A DNA stretch of 64,000 nt from Ascarosepion bandense (taxonomy: Eukaryota > Mollusca > Cephalopoda > Sepiida > Sepiidae): NCBI GenBank assembly GCA_037127315.1, contig JBBBDQ010000348.1, forward strand, positions 2,417,501 through 2,481,500, written 5' to 3'. The notes below the pieces were generated by a model, which saw nothing but the letters and a program-made list of their open reading frames with translations, made no database searches and was not told the DNA's origin. Both the position numbers and the translations under genes were made by a program. Shown one piece after another: positions 21,490 through 31,299 of the stretch. Position 1 is the stretch's first letter. Each line of letters opens with the position of its first letter.

Positions 21490-22203
21490 AAAATATCTAA
21501 ACGTATTTATAAATGGAACTTTGTATGTGTGAGTGTGTGTGTCTGTGTGTGTCCGTTACCTATAGACTCCGAAACGACTGAACCGATTTTCTTGAAAATT
21601 TACACAGTTGTACTATAATCGTCTGCGAGTGTTCTTAGCTAGGTGTTGTGTCGAGGTAGCCTAGATAAATATTGAAAATCGATAATCGAAAAAATTGGGT
21701 TCTAGAAGGAGTGGTCTGATTTTAATCAGATTTGATACACTCAAAGACAAAGACAGAAGAAACGATATTCAAGTTTCAAGTTTGCAGTTCTATCCTTGGA
21801 TGACCTATTTGATTTCTATATTGGAAATCGATACCCTGATATGCTACCGGGTCTGATCAAAATCAGTTTTTCAGCCCTTTGATTTTAGTTTTTGTTTCAG
21901 GTTTGGCTCTAAGTAGGGATAATTGTAGGTTTTAGTCTCAGCCATGATACCATTTATTCAGAGGGCTTATTTAGCCTTCAAAATTCAGTTTATGACGAAA
22001 AAACTTATTTGATATCGATACCAGGAAATTAAAATTTGACTTACATCCATTTATTTTTCTTTCAGTATACGGTTTCGCTTTAACTGGAAAAAACTATTGC
22101 TTTTTAGTCTTTCGTGCCAACGTCCAAAGAGTCTGAGCTCCAGGACCATGGATTAGTTTTAAAGCTTTCATTACACCCGAGCAACGCCGGGCTTTACTTC
22201 TAG
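21490..22203 (+). mobile_element. chimeric Helitron-like element (H2 5' part joined to H1 3' part)
   Basis: 5' part ATTTATAAATGGAACTTTGT, CCGTTACCTATAGACTCCGA and ACTGAACCGATTTTCTTG is the H2 sequence at 26297-26620. From about 21790 (CTTGGATGACCTATTTG) it follows the H1 sequence of 10100-10492, ending GCAACGCCGGGCTTTACTTCTAG then T. No coding capacity. The insert divides an AT-rich array. Confidence 0.68.
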
Positions 22204-22270
22204 TACAGTATATATTCATTAAATATATACTTTATTTAAAATATATTTTATTTAAAATATATTTTATATA

Positions 22271-22325
22271 TTCATTATATGGAATTAATTGTTGCTAATT
22301 ATCAACAATTAATTGCATATAATGA
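22271..22325. repeat. short near-perfect palindrome
   Basis: TTCATTATATGGAATTAATT... (22271-22294) pairs with ...AATTAATTGCATATAATGAA (22303-22325) with an 8-base loop. Confidence 0.9.
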
Positions 22326-23394
22326 ATTTATAAATCAATAAAATATAATTGTACTTTATTTTTGAAAGAATAAAGTTGATAAACAAAAGAGGAAAATGTT
22401 AATGACCCTGTAGCGTAGCGAGTTGGTTAATGTTTCTTTGATTCGGCCTTTTGTAAGACTTAACTGAATTCCCTAGAGCTAACAAGCTTTATGAAGAATT
22501 ATTATCATCAGAATTATGAGAAGGTTTACATCGTTATCACAATGTTGATTGCAGGTTGGAATGTGTGCAATAGTATGGAATAGTGTAAGAATATAAAAGA
22601 CATTTTGAATGTTAAAATATAATTTTTTTGTAAAAGGAAAAGAATAACACAAGTTTTAGAAGTTAATGCGCAATTAGAAACATTATTAAGAAGTTAAGGA
22701 TAGCCGTTCCTGTTCAATGATAGAATTACGGGTATCAAGAAATGTAGAAAATGTTCGTAGTAGTTGTTGAAAGAAATAAGGAGAAAGAAATCAAGGTGCG
22801 ACCTGATCTTATCTCCGAGTCGATTTGAAGTAGAAGTTACATTTTAGTTGTTTCGTCTCACGGCTCCCATCTGACTCTGTTGACCGGTCACAGAATGTCC
22901 TTAGGTAATTAAATCTGGTCATGTGACCGGCTCCAGCGAGCATTTTCGCTCTCAGATGTGAAATAACGTCATTATGAATTTTCTGTTTTTAATCCATTTA
23001 GGATGTGCTTTTTGCACTGATTTGTGAATAGTCGTTTGAATCAGCTTTTGCACGCGTCTGCACTTTCACTTTCACTTTGAGTTTTCCCCAAATGCTTTTA
23101 GTTTTTAATTTCTTATCCCTACAACTCTAACATGAATAGCATTTGTAATTGTAATTGAGCCACTTACGTATATTCATGTATCGCTGTATATATGAATCCT
23201 GTTTGTACCCTGTACTGACACTTTGATTATCATAAAAACTGACTAATCGGACTTGATGCACACAGAGGGTACATTACTCCGCACACAGAGGGGACTTTAC
23301 CGTGCATGCAAACAAAAGATACTCTGTAATGGAGTTGCTCTCTCGTTAACTAGTATTAGGTTTACCTCTTTCGCAATCAGAGAGTGCAAATGAT
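22326..23394. other. no gene seen
   Basis: Includes a slightly GC-richer part (22800-23000); no motif or repeat recognised. Confidence 0.5.
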
Positions 23395-23930
23395 TCATGT
23401 CTCGACAAATCATTCAATGGAGTTCACACTCCACCCACTCAATTGGAGTAGATAGACTAAACTATCGCCCGGTTCACACTCCACCCACGTCTATTGAACA
23501 GGTGAAGAGGCTCATCCCTTGTTTCCTGTTTAGGATGCGGTTTCCGTTTTTTCTCTTTAGACTAATCTTCTCACTGTTTTTTTCTCAATTGGAGTAGATA
23601 GACTAAACTATCGCCTGGTTCACACTCCACCCACGTCTATTGAACAGGTGAAGAGGCTCATCCCTTGTTTCCTGTTTAGGATGCGGTTTCCGGTTTTTCT
23701 CTTTTCTAAAATTCTCACTGTTTTTTTTTCAATTGGAGTAGATAAACTAAACTATCGCCCGGTTCACACTCCACCCACGTCTATTGAACAGGTGAAGAGG
23801 CTCATCCCTTGTTTCCTGTTTAGGATGTGGTTTCCGGTTTTCTCTTTTCTAATCTTCTCACTCTTATGTAGCCCCCTGCACATCAGTGGCGTTACCGCCT
23901 TGCTTGGGGTGATATGATTAAAAAAAAAAA
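23395..23930 (+). mobile_element. tandem-headed retroposon with LINE-A 3' tail
   Basis: Three ~145 bp monomers begin CAATTGGAGTAGATA(G/A)AC at 23440, 23586 and 23730, each containing CCGGTTCACACTCCACCCAC, GTCTATTGAACAGGTGAAGA and CCCTTGTTTCCTGTTTAGGA. A partial monomer precedes them. After the last monomer comes the LINE-A 3' end TGTAGCCCCCTGCACATCAG, GCCTTGCTTGGGGTGATATG and ATTAAAAAAAAAA. The same arrangement recurs at 40702-41205. The head has no real coding potential; the weak open frame is periodic. Borrowing of LINE-A machinery is inference from the tail. Confidence 0.82.
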
Positions 23931-24047
23931 CCAAATAGATTAGCTCTCACCATCCTATAATAAAAACATGGCTTTATGCAAAGCTACAATCATTTTAAAA
24001 ATCTCAACGATACAGCTGATGGCGAAAATAAATTTTAAATATTTTCA
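23931..24047. other. no gene seen
   Basis: Short spacer following the A tail. Confidence 0.5.
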
Positions 24048-24450
24048 TTGTGGTGCAGTGGATATCGACTCAGCACAACAAATTGGGGAGCCGAGTTCGA
24101 ATTCCAGTTGAATTCCATGCATTCATTTGCGCACAAATGCCCTTGGGAAAGGTATTAATCCGTCTTTTCCCTCCTGTCATGGGTTAAATAACAGGACATT
24201 TTGGGTTCTATAGCGTTGGTCGGCAACCACTCTACCGATTAAAGTAATGGCAACTTACTGCGGGATAATCTTCTGTCCAATCAGTTGTATCTCTTTCGAA
24301 ACATGATCGCCCAAAGCGTGTATCACGTATGGCACTTAACTGACTGACTGAATATATAGTTGAAAACATGACTTGGGCTTCCACTGTGCATAAAGTAGGG
24401 ATCAGTTTTATTTTGTTATGAAGTAATAAACTGATCCCCCACTAATTAAT
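24048..24450 (+). mobile_element. tRNA-derived SINE followed by the hairpin linker
   Basis: SINE from CATTGTGGTGCAGTGGATAT through GAGTTCGAATTCC to CACTTAACTGACTGA (24352), then the linker of the 13.9 kb array: GGATCAGTTTTATTTTGTTA and ATAAACTGATCCCCCACTAA. The linker ends without a second SINE body. Confidence 0.88.
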
Positions 24451-24631
24451 AACTCGTAGTATGAAACAGTCAGTTAGTATAGGGGGTAAAGACTTTGAAT
24501 ACAAGATATCTTGCGCTATTGGTATTTTTCCAATACTGTACGATGGAAAAAGTATGAGATAGTAAAACATGTTTTTAAATAACTACATTAAATAAATGCT
24601 TTTATATTGATATCATATATTTTATCCAATG

Positions 24632-24715
24632 GTCACCTCGAGGTTGTGTAATGGTTAGCGAGCTTGTTTTGCCAGAACCATTGCAATTGAGTAGTGAGTT
24701 CTATTAAAAGTAACA
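24632..24715 (+). mobile_element. third tRNA-like SINE head (fragment)
   Basis: CCTCGAGGTTGTGTAATGGT TAGC resembles an A box and GAGTAGTGAGTTCTATTAAA sits where the B box should be. A better copy with GTGAGTTTGATCCTCAC is at 45482-45605. Confidence 0.5.
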
Positions 24716-24751
24716 TCAATTTAAATGTGTTTCTTTTTTATGATATTTTAT

Positions 24752-25560
24752 CATCGAAGACCACAATTTGAATAACATAAGATACGCAGACGATACAGTG
24801 CTGATTGCAAACACGGAAAGGAAACTGTAAGATCTCCTACAGAAGGTAGCCAAAGAGAGGGACAAAAAAGGACTACAGAGAAAATGCAAGAAAACTGAGT
24901 GCATGGTCATTAGCAAAAAGAGTAACCCAACATACCAAATACAGATATTAGTCAAACAGGTATCAAAATATAAATACCTTGCAAGTGTTCTAACAAAAGA
25001 CGGAAAGTGCAACACAGAGATAAGAAAGGCGAATTGGCATGGCGAAGGACGCGTTCCAGAAGCTGAGTAAAGTATTAGTACACAAGAAAATTTCACTAGA
25101 AACAAAGAGAGTACTAGATTGCCATGTGGTGTCAGTTTTTCAATATGGCAGTGAATGTTGGACCGTATCAACAGAGATGAAGGAAAAACTTGAAGTACAT
25201 GAAATATGGTTCTACAGAAGGATGCTGCGGATATCATGGACCGCACATGTGGACAATGATGAGGTGTTGGAAAGAATGGAAACGAAAAAGAAATTAATAT
25301 TGAGCACTAGGAAGAGACAAGTGAATTTTCTTGAGCATTCAACGAGGAAGAAGGGCTTAAAGAACCTGATACTAACAGGCCAGGTAGAGGGAAAAAGACA
25401 CAGAGGAAAGCAGCGGATAACATATTTGAAGAGCCTGATCAGGTGGATGACAGAACGGGGGTTACGTGGTCTAAAGCTTGCTAAGAGACACCAAGGATAG
25501 GGAGACGTGGAAGGCCATGATCGCCTACGTCCTGACAGAAAAAGGCACATAGAAGTAGAT
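24752..25560 (+). mobile_element. LINE-B copy 3: RT catalytic box to C-terminus, frameshifted
   Basis: Reads NNIRYADDTVLIANTERKL, stop, DLLQKVAKE, KKTECMVISKKSN and ASVLTKDGKCNTEIR. The frame then shifts near 25025-25040, continuing as MAKDAFQKLSKVLVHKKISL, VVSVFQYGSECWTVSTEM, FYRRMLRISWTAHVDNDEVL and GKQRITYLKSLIRWMTERGL. A last shift near 25490 precedes WKAMIAYVL. YADD is the catalytic box. The copy is a pseudogene with at least one stop and two frameshifts, but it is the longest LINE-B stretch here. Confidence 0.85.
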
Positions 25561-25661
25561 GAAGATTAAAACTAGCTTCAAAAGAATAAATAATCTAAAT
25601 TCTGAGAGCAATCCTTCATCATATTCTATAGAATGGCGACACCAAATAAAAAATAACTTAG

Positions 25662-25662
<1 letters not shown>

Positions 25663-25709
<47 letters not shown>
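25663..25709. repeat. (TA)n microsatellite
   Basis: Pure TA run beside the Penelope hairpin. Confidence 0.95.
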
Positions 25710-25712
<3 letters not shown>

Positions 25713-25714
<2 letters not shown>

Positions 25715-25822
25715 CAGGTTTCTGTTTATTATTTTCTTGTCTAAGTATGTATGTTTCAGAAAAACGCTCGTTGATAACACATACATACATAGACAAGAAA
25801 ATAATAAACAGAAACTCAAAAT
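25713..25822. repeat. ~39 bp inverted repeat at a Penelope-like element junction
   Basis: GTTTCTGTTTATTATTTTCT TGTCTAAGTATGTATGT (from about 25716) is mirrored by ACATACATACATAGACAAGA then AAATAATAAACAGAAACTC (25782-25820), with a ~25 base loop. The right arm is in-frame Penelope coding sequence; the left arm is an inverted piece of it. Confidence 0.9.
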
Positions 25823-26253
25823 CCTGGAAGCAATCTACATTAAACAATTTAAACCTGGTTTGAATACGATCAATTTTGATATTTCCAATAACGTACTCAA
25901 ATGCCTGTAATCGGATCAGGGACCACAACGCCATTATTTTGTCACTGTCTTCGGCCATCCACCACGGTAGGGATGGACTTGTATCTTCAATTTAATTCTC
26001 TTTATTGTTAATAACTTAAACGTTTTAAGTTTACTGTGTGCTAATATTTATTCTTTGATAATGGCTTATGTGAGCCGAATGCTTAGATCCGATAAAAAAT
26101 CCAACAATTACTGTGATGTTTTGTTGCCTTTCAACGATATCACCATCAAGTATATCAGACGGTACGAACGGATCCTACACAAAATTAATAGACAAAACCT
26201 GACTATATTATTCAATGAAACCTGCATTAATGAAAAAATGCTGCCAAAATACG

Positions 26254-26257
<4 letters not shown>
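25785..26257 (+). mobile_element. Penelope-like element, second family: C-terminus and downstream terminal repeat
   Basis: RQENNKQKLKILEAIYIKQF...GLNTINFDISNNVLKCL ends the protein and aligns with the last ~35 residues of the element at 53-55 kb (NLQILEAMYIKSKQ...LNKINF...NNILHC). After the stop comes a terminal repeat whose own frame begins MAYVSRMLRSDKK and ends INEKMLPKYA, parallel to MAHVSRKLRRK...LENYLLPRY in the other family. Ends in (TA)n at 26257. Confidence 0.82.

Positions 26258-26300
<43 letters not shown>
26257..26300. repeat. (TA)n microsatellite between a Penelope end and a Helitron-like element
   Basis: TA run shared by both element ends. Confidence 0.95.
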
Positions 26301-26304
<4 letters not shown>

Positions 26305-26618
26305 TATTTATAAATGAAACTTTGTCTCTGTGCGTGTGTGTCTGTGTGTCTGTGTATCCGTTACCTATAGACTCCGAAACGGCTGAACCGATTTTCTTGA
26401 AATTTTACACAATTGAACTATAAGCGTCTGCGAGTGTTTTTAGCTAGATTTGCTTTCAAGTTATCCCCGATAATTATCGAAAATCGATAATCGAAAAAAT
26501 CGGGTTATAGAAGGAGTGGTCCGATTTTAATCAAATTTGATACACTCATAGACAAAAATATAAGAAACGATATTCAGAAGTTTCAAGGTTGCAGTTCTTA
26601 CAATAGTGCAGAAAATCG

Positions 26619-26621
<3 letters not shown>
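26297..26621 (+). mobile_element. Helitron-like H2 element, 5' part
   Basis: AAACTTATTTATAAATGAAA, CCGTTACCTATAGACTCCGA, GGCTGAACCGATTTTCTTGA and ATCGAAAATCGATAATCG match 21490-21790 (+) and 33575-33893 (-). It stops at (TA)n without a CTAG terminus. Confidence 0.65.
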
Positions 26622-26674
<53 letters not shown>

Positions 26675-26676
<2 letters not shown>

Positions 26677-26895
26677 TTTCTTTAATCCGAGGTGGAAGAG
26701 TAGGAAGGTAAATTCCAAGAACTTGATCCTAATCAATATTAAAAAATTTTAACATTAAAAAGTGATGCAGGCAGAGAGCTCAATGTATTAAGAATACAGA
26801 GCCAATATAAATTAGAGAAAACTTTCAAAATTCAAACTTGTCGGATGTACATTTCGACATAGGATCTCTAATAGAGATTCTACGTCACGTCAGCG
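26675..26895 (+). repeat. dispersed repeat shared with 4.3 kb
   Basis: CTTTAATCCGAGGTGGAAGA, CAGAGAGCTCAATGTATTAA and TTCAAACTTGTCGGATG parallel 4276-4500 in order and strand. Again headed by (TA)n (26621-26670). Confidence 0.7.
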
Positions 26896-27810
26896 ACATT
26901 GTTTTTTCCAAATGGCGAAGGCCCTGGGGTAGAGTATGGAGGGGTTTTAGGTTAACAACGGTCAAAAAGTAGAAAAGGACAGAGCTGGTAGTTGCAGGGT
27001 TACAGGGTGTTGAAACGCTATATTTAGGAAGGGGAGGAATAGGAGTTCATATTTTATAAAGTTAGACAACTAAATGAGTTAAATTACTTTTTTAAGGTTA
27101 AGATTTGGGGCTGTTTGAAGATGTGTATTTAGGCGAAAAAGAATGGGTTTCAATATAAGATTTTAAACATTTTTATTTAAGTTTATTTGATTAAACCTTT
27201 TAGCTAGAAGCGAGCTAATTGCCAATTACAGGAAGTTATCAGTTTGAAAATTATTAGAGAAAAAATATTAGAGAAAAAATATTAGAGAAAAAATATATAT
27301 ATATGTGTTAACCAAGGAAAAAGGGGTTTAGTAAAAGAATCCATATTTTGTAAAGATAGGCAATTAAAGGAGCTTGGGATAGGAAGGTAGAGCGGTTAAA
27401 ATACCTTTTAAGCTTATCGTTAGGGTAAAATTAAGATTAAAACTTAAATTGAATCCTTTTAATTTATATTCTAACACCTAGTCAACGGGGATTTAAATTC
27501 TAAATTTAAGTATTCGAAAAATTTGCCTTGTGGCAGCACTTACTAATGAATTCCCTCCTAAGATTCAGTAGCTGGTGTTGGTGGGGGTATTTTAATATTG
27601 AATTTTTTTTCCAGTAAACATCGACAGCACCTATCACGAAAATTCCTCGGAATACGGGCTGAACCTATCAGCTTCCAGATAATTTCAGGATCCAGCCCTT
27701 CCTCTTTCTGGTACCTCTGACCGGGGTTCGAAAAAGATTACCTGTGGTTATACAGACTGTCGAAATGTACATCCGACAACTTTGAATTTTGAAAATTTTC
27801 TCTAATATAT
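26806..27810. mobile_element. ~1 kb element with ~50 bp terminal inverted repeats, unclassified
   Basis: Left terminus (26806-26860) contains TTAGAGAAAACTTTCAAAAT and GTCGGATGTACATTTCGACA. The right terminus (27759-27810) is its near-perfect reverse complement (TGTCGAAATGTACATCCGAC ... TTTTCTCTAATATA). The interior has short repeats (ATTAGAGAAAAAAT x3 near 27255-27295) and no transposase. The left terminus overlaps the dispersed repeat shared with 4.3 kb. It may be a non-autonomous DNA transposon; I cannot name a superfamily. Confidence 0.75.
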
Positions 27811-27817
27811 ATATATG

Positions 27818-27864
<47 letters not shown>

Positions 27865-28048
27865 AAAAGGCAGGATGTTTGTGTGTATGTTTGTTTATCT
27901 GTCTGTATGTCCTTTATAAAAATCCAGAATTTTTATCCGATTCTCTCCAAACTTCACACAAATATTCTTTAGGCAGAGTCTGAGTTCAAGACCATGAATT
28001 AGTTTTAAAGCTTTCATTACACCCGAGCAACGCCGGGCTATACTGCTA

Positions 28049-28049
<1 letters not shown>
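27865..28049 (+). mobile_element. Helitron-like H1, internally deleted copy
   Basis: Both ends of H1 are present (AAAGGCAGGATGTTTGTGTG; CCCGAGCAACGCCGGGCTAT then ACTGCTAG) but only ~185 bp remain. A (TG)n tract precedes it and (TA)n follows. Confidence 0.7.

Positions 28050-28102
<53 letters not shown>
28050..28102. repeat. (TA)n microsatellite
   Basis: Joins the Helitron-like 3' end to a Penelope fragment. Confidence 0.95.
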
Positions 28103-28106
<4 letters not shown>

Positions 28107-28178
28107 GCAGGTTTCATTGAATAATATAGACAACTTTTGTCTATTAATTTTGTGTAGGATCCGTTCATACCGTCTGAT
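28103..28178 (-). mobile_element. Penelope-like terminal-repeat fragment
   Basis: The reverse complement reads ATCAGACGGTATGAACGGAT, CCTACACAAAATTAATAGAC and CAATGAAACCTGCATTAA, matching 26157-26230 almost exactly. It is bounded by (TA)n on both sides. Confidence 0.85.
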
Positions 28179-28250
28179 ATATATATATATATATATATAT
28201 TAGGTGCGATTGGTAAATTGTCGCAATTATTTAATTCTTTCATTTTCTAT

Positions 28251-28292
28251 AGGCTTTCATTACACCCAAGCAACACCGGGCTATACTGCTAG
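28251..28292 (+). mobile_element. isolated Helitron-like 3' terminus
   Basis: AGGCTTTCATTACACCCAAG, CAACACCGGGCTATACTG, CTAG then T: only the last ~42 bp of H1. Confidence 0.65.
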
Positions 28293-28790
28293 TATATATA
28301 TAAAGATGAAGAACTTGAGTCTTCGGGAGTGCAGTCACAACCAAAAATGGCTTGCACATGTAACGAGAGGGAAATAAATATATGATCTCGTTGCAGAATT
28401 TTGAAATAGAAACGTCCTCAATATTAGAAAGAGCCTTATTAGTTGACTTCTTCAACTTTTTAAAAGTTGGCTTAAAAATATTTTAGGAATTTCAACCGAT
28501 AATAACACTATTTGTTTGATTAATGTATGCCGAATCTTTCCTGTGTGAAATATCTATTTAGATCACTGCCATTACTATTATGATGCAAAGATGTGACGAT
28601 AAAAATGGGGTCAGAATTTCTGATATGGTTTATAGCTAATAAATATTAGTGGGCCCAAGGCGTCAGAAATGACGCTGAAATATTTAGATCGATATACCGT
28701 CTTAAATGATGGTTATATATTGATGTACCTACTAGTGAATATCTTACATTAAGACAGAAAAAAAAGTAACCACCCTAAGCGTGACAGGAA

Positions 28791-28792
<2 letters not shown>
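28293..28792. other. no gene seen
   Basis: AT-rich spacer, nothing recognised. Confidence 0.5.
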
Positions 28793-28846
<54 letters not shown>

Positions 28847-28933
28847 AAAATAAAGATGGAAGCTGATGATGGTTCGCCTGAAATAGGCCATATTTCCGAT
28901 TCACCATGAAATAACGTGTCTGCCTAAATTTTT

Positions 28934-28985
<52 letters not shown>
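28793..28985. repeat. two (TA)n tracts around a ~95 bp spacer
   Basis: TA runs at 28793-28842 and 28938-28985. The spacer contains GATGATGGTTCGCCTGAAAT, faintly like the Penelope GATGGCTCATGTGAGCCGAA hairpin. Confidence 0.8.
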
Positions 28986-28987
<2 letters not shown>

Positions 28988-29321
28988 GTATCGTGGTAGC
29001 AGATAATTTTCTAAACATATATACTTAAATATAACACACAATTAGTGTATTATGTTTAATCATGTGTCGTTCTAAATATCGTATTTTGACTTTAAATTCA
29101 GTTGAAAATAAAGACGAAAGCTGTCCAATATTTGGATTCTTTTTTTTATTAACTTATTTATTATTCTGGTTTTAAGCGTTCAGCAATGTTCTCTGTTAAT
29201 AGTATCCTTGATAGTAGATGTCTTTATCTTAATTTTATTTTCAAACGAAATTAAAGCCAAAATAGGATGTTTAGAGCGGCTCATATTTCAACATAAAAGA
29301 CATTGATTTTTAATTAAATTT

Positions 29322-29325
<4 letters not shown>
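28986..29325. mobile_element. pair of inverted Penelope-like terminal fragments
   Basis: 28986-29150 (minus) matches the terminal repeat (TGTATTATGTTTAATCATGT, GAAAATAAAGACGAAAGC). 29215-29325 (plus) repeats the homologous portion in the other orientation (TTTATTTTCAAACGAAATTA, AAGCCAAAATAGGATG). A ~65 bp spacer separates them and (TA)n tracts flank the pair. Confidence 0.75.
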
Positions 29326-29365
<40 letters not shown>

Positions 29366-29554
29366 TTGCAAAAATATAAAATAGTAAGTCACTGATAAAG
29401 AGTAAACACGCGGCAAGAGTCTTTATATAACTGGTAGCAAATTTTAATAACTGTGATTAAAGGCAATGAACTGAACCGATGCTGCTACGTTTCTCTCTCT
29501 CTCTTTCTCTCTCACTCTCTCTCTCACTCTCTCTCTCTCTCTCTGAGCATGAAT

Positions 29555-29608
<54 letters not shown>

Positions 29609-29761
29609 GGACTGATTGATTACTTAGTTTCTGGTCATAATAAAATTAGACAAGTGCACGTTTCTATTAAAAAGTGTTCGATACAATAGTATTGTAGAAC
29701 TTTTAGGTCGCGTAAAAACTCGTTTACAAATGGAATATATATATATATATATATATATAGC
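29326..29761. repeat. microsatellite cluster: (TA)n and (CT)n
   Basis: TA runs at 29324-29360, 29557-29606 and 29733-29759; a CT-rich run at 29493-29544. The remaining ~130 bp adjoining the Penelope copy are unassigned. Confidence 0.85.
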
Positions 29762-30236
29762 GTATCGAGGCAGTAAATAATTTTCTAAACATATGCTGTT
29801 AAATATAAGAGACAATGAATGTCTATTATGTTTAATCATGAGCCGTTCTAAACGTATTTGGGCTTTAATTTCAGTTGAAAATAAAGACAAAAATTCTCCA
29901 ACATTTGGATAATTTTTTATTAATTTGCTTCTAAGCTTTCGGCTCACATGAGCCATCTTCAGAGAGGTTATTTAGACTGTAATACAATAACATCCACCAT
30001 CAACAACGATTTTATTTTGTGTTGACATAAATCTCCGCATGGCAACGGCAATAGTTTGCAAAAATAATAAACGCAGTTCTTAAGTTTGCTATGCGGTTTT
30101 ATGATGTCATACCCCGTGATAGCGCGAAATGACAACAAAACCATGTAGTCAAATGCAATGTAATATGTTATTTCCTGTTTTAAAGTTGATTTTATTGAGT
30201 GTTGGTTGCTTTGATTTTATGTACATGGCCTCCAAT
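29762..30236 (-). mobile_element. Penelope-like element: end of coding region plus terminal repeat
   Basis: On the minus strand, 30236-30140 corresponds to the protein end (ILEAMYIKSK, NKINF, NNILHC). Next come the 3' UTR (CATGGTTTTGTTGTCATTTC), ACTGCGTTTATTATTTTTGC, the GGCTCATGTGAGCC hairpin (29940-29955) and the start of the next frame MAHVSRKLRSKL, ending CLENYLLPRYA. The order is the same as at 54.96-55.45 kb. Confidence 0.85.
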
Positions 30237-30348
30237 ATATATACTCACCAGTCATTATTATAATAGAGAGGATGACGGTCAAATCTTAACCCGTATTACG
30301 AAAACTTTAGTATTTATCTTTACTTCTGATATGAAGAAGTCTGTACAT

Positions 30349-30419
30349 AATTTAGATTGTTTTGAATATTGTCTTCATCTTCAGTAAAGATGGAGACAAT
30401 ATTCAAAACAATTTAAATT
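30349..30419. repeat. 33 bp inverted repeat, 5-base loop
   Basis: AATTTAGATTGTTTTGAATA TTGTCTTCATCTT (30349-30381) pairs with AAGATGGAGACAATATTCAA AACAATTTAAATT (30387-30419) with about three mismatches. Confidence 0.92.
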
Positions 30420-31138
30420 ACTTCAGTAAAAATGAAGATAACAGTCCGAAAAATGTAAATAACTTTACGATGATATTGTTTGTGAGCTTGACGTATCATT
30501 TTCGTGACGTCAACATCGGACATAGTGGACACAATCCGTTATTGGTGTTTACATTTTTTTGTCAATTCTCTACATTCTTGAATTATTTTACTTTGTGTTG
30601 TGTTGACTTTTTCTCTACTAACCTTACGGATAAATTGGCACGCTTATATAAATTCTTTTTCTCACATTTTCAACGCCTAAAGCCAAAATGAATTCTTCTT
30701 TTTTTCATTTTTCTCGTTTTGTTTTCTGCTTTCCTATTTATAGAATTTTCTCTTTTCTTTCGTTTCTGACTGCATTGATTTCCTGATGTCCTATTTTCAT
30801 CGCCATCAAAAATATCCGTTTCTTTCGTTTCTCTTCTCTAAAACTGTTTTTAGTTCTATTTTCTCTCGGTTTCTCTTTGTTCAAGACAAGAAAATATGTT
30901 AGTTTCATGTTAGCTTCCTCTCATCTCTGAGAAGAAACCTTTTAAACATCTTTTGCAAGCCTCTAGGGAGGGGCCCACCGGTGGTTTATACTGCAACTCT
31001 ATTGTGCGGATCGGAGTTAGAATGTCTCGGAGAAATCGGATTATCTTGCGTGAACAACATTCTGAACAAGAAGACCATATCCTTGTGACAGCATATCTGT
31101 CATTGACCCGGTTAAGCATCCAGAAACAAATAATACAA
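30420..31138. other. no gene seen
   Basis: 30430-30470 contains AATGAAGATAACAGTCCGAA AAATGTAAATAA, related to the repeated words of the 11.4 and 34.2 kb arrays. 30690-30890 is T/C-rich. Confidence 0.5.
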
Positions 31139-31275
31139 CAACGATACAAATAACGACATATATAATAAACATACAACGATACAAATAACGACATATATAA
31201 TATACATACAACGATACAAATAACGATATATATAATAAACATACAACGATACAAATAACGATATATATAATAAAC
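31139..31275. repeat. ~36 bp tandem repeat, four copies
   Basis: ACGATACAAATAACGAYATA followed by TATAATAAACATACA repeats with single-base variation. The open frames across it are periodic artefacts. Confidence 0.93.
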
Positions 31276-31299
31276 ACAGCAAAATACAATATTTGGAAC

